Shown here: positions 62,601 through 64,000 of the stretch, piece after piece
Layout of the letters: each line of letters begins with the position of its first letter
How positions within the stretch are numbered: the stretch's first letter is position 1
DNA from: Thamnaconus septentrionalis
Taxonomy: Eukaryota > Chordata > Actinopteri > Tetraodontiformes > Monacanthidae
Reading direction: 5' to 3'
Assembly: GCA_009823395.1 (NCBI GenBank)
Contig: CM020503.1
Span: forward strand, 9,080,001-9,144,000
DNA length: 64,000 bases
Translations under genes and position numbers: made by a program
Notes under the pieces: generated by a model
Told to the model about the DNA's origin: nothing
Database searches by the model: none
Seen by the model: only the letters and a program-made list of their open reading frames with translations

Positions 62601-64000
62601 TCACCAATATCAGGACATGCAAAAAGCAAAATGAACTGCTTCAGTAATTGTAGGCACTAAGATATGCAACTCTGACAGCACAACCGCTGTGTGTGCAATT
62701 AACACTGTAGGGATTATTTGTTGGGTTTTTATTCAGAGGGTTGTTTACCCAGTTTGGTTTAGGTTCTTTCCATAAGCAGTAATTTAGCTGAAAACTGGCT
62801 GGCTCACTGTGTTTTTCATTTAAAATAAATGCAGCACACCACAACAGTGGCAATTACATAGCAGAGAATATGCTTGCAGTCACTATTAAAAACAAAAAAA
62901 ACAAAAAAAAATCATATGAACGGAGTCAGTCAAACGTGTGCGTACACACTTCAGGACAAGAAGCGTCTTTAGAACCATTCTAATACAAAATGTGTTCAAA
63001 CATCACGAAGTTCATCTTTGAAGATGTTACCATACATGCAAGAGGTGCATGAAGTGGTGGCAACTATAATGGCTCAACAGGTAAGTAATGTATGATGTGA
63101 TGTGTTTGGGCGGATTCCTGTCTGATATGTATTTAAGTGGATGTGCATTGTTTGGTTTGGTTTTTCTGTGTTTTCTTAAACGGAGCTCCCAGAGGATGTA
63201 AAACAAATTTAAGTGCCATTACTGGTAACAAAGTCATATTGTATGGAGCAATGTAAACTTTTAGCTACTTATTAACCACTGCACTGCACGAGCCTGCACT
63301 GTTCCTGTTTCGTAGCAGCGGCATGAGTGTCGTGCACATCAAATATTAACCTGCAGGGATGAAAGATAAGAACAATGCTTGTGCTCTCTTTTTGGATGAC
63401 TATGTAGTTACGCGCGAGGGTGTTTTCACACAAGCAGCCTGGGCACGTTTGACCCCGAAGTGCAGCGCGTTTGATTTAGCCAACACAAACCTGCTGCGTT
63501 CGGCCAGAGTTTGCCATCTGTGGCCGAGGCAGCAGGAGAAGGTGGCCTCAGGTGTGGCCCTGGTGCACTTGGGCGCTGCATAAATGATGGAGAAGCAACC
63601 ATGCCTGGATGCACGTGACCCACATCTGACCACCGTGCCCAAATCAGGAAGAGCACTGTTGTCGTGTTCCACCGACCCCCATTGTATTGAAACCAAAACA
63701 CGGCTGCCAAAACTGGATATAATAATAATAATACATTTTATTGAAGTTATGAAGTTTGAAAGCTGGCTAATCGGTGTTGGTGTCTCTGCAGAATTTGAGC
63801 TGTAGCAAATGTAAATAAAGGGACCGACTGTTTGCTTCTTCTCGTGTCTTGGCAGTTTGAAAAACCAACACATTTACACCCCGCCAACCACTGTGTTGGA
63901 CATATTCATGTGTTCCCAGGCACACAGTGACATTAGTCATTTAAAAGCATGACTAACTGGCGCAAACCGTTGCCTGGTGTGAACTCATCCTGAGGGTAAT
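59630..64000 (-). other. pc intron, 3' part of the intron upstream of exon A
   Basis: No exon was recognised here on either strand. The segment 60440-60830 is strongly purine-rich on the plus strand. Two stretches (about 61230-61330 and 62190-62310) share short similar phrases such as ACAACCATCTGCA and TCCAATTT.TCC, which may be diverged copies of one repeat. The end of the window (about 63415-63990) has the flavour of a mobile element, with TTTTCACACA near one end and TGGTGTGAACT near the other, but I could not delimit it. Confidence 0.6.

Noticed and set aside
59630..64000. Search for the next upstream pc exon
   Set aside because: No minus-strand segment with a PC-like peptide and splice sites was found; the exon is presumably beyond the window.
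1..64000. CRISPR arrays, bacterial operons, viral genes, rRNA
   Set aside because: No regularly spaced unique-spacer repeats, no prokaryotic gene arrangement and no recognisable viral or rRNA sequence were seen.

Overview
This window is vertebrate nuclear DNA, most likely from a ray-finned (percomorph-type) teleost. The evidence is a gene built of short exons with GT...AG introns, very frequent dinucleotide and trinucleotide microsatellites, tRNA-derived SINEs, LINE tails and several MITE families of a kind familiar from fish genomes. I saw no bacterial or viral gene, no CRISPR array and no functional tRNA or rRNA gene.

The one gene I can support is on the minus strand: the 3' part of a mitochondrial pyruvate carboxylase gene (PC; zebrafish paralogs are named pcxa/pcxb). 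Eleven consecutive coding exons run from 59629 down to the stop codon at 20380-20382. Their phases chain perfectly. Together they encode about 518 residues, from the middle of the carboxyltransferase domain (human position about 662) through the allosteric/tetramerisation region to the C-terminal biotinyl domain. The carboxyltransferase metal ligands (Lys741, His771, His773 in human numbering), the catalytic Thr908 and the biotin-accepting AMKM lysine (1144) are all present, with no stop or frameshift, so the locus looks functional. The 5' half (mitochondrial presequence, biotin carboxylase domain, start of the carboxyltransferase domain) must lie beyond 64000. I found no further exon between 59630 and 64000.

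Layout: 1-20379 is the 3' flank, with no recognisable gene. It holds microsatellites, three copies of a tRNA-headed SINE, another SINE, a 500-bp TIR element carrying a relic Myb/SANT-like ORF (PIF/Harbinger type), and a GC-rich block full of GCGC motifs. 20380-21222 holds three close exons for the BCCP region, with a TA-rich microsatellite filling half of one small intron. A 9.7-kb intron follows (21223-30946). Next come exons at 30947-31020, 32847-33021 and 37403-37582, then an 11.2-kb intron, exons at 48809-48895 and 49795-49952, a 6.7-kb intron, and finally exons at 56633-56714, 57950-58117 and 59389-59629. The introns carry at least four copies of one non-autonomous TIR element, a LINE ORF2/3' tail, a 57-bp near-perfect palindrome, CAG/CTG tracts, CpG-dense blocks and long purine-rich blocks.

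I did not find a convincing undescribed biological system. The observations most worth a second look are the transposon-derived structures close to pc splice sites, the palindrome, the E2F-like GCGC cluster, and two unassigned open frames that read like protein.
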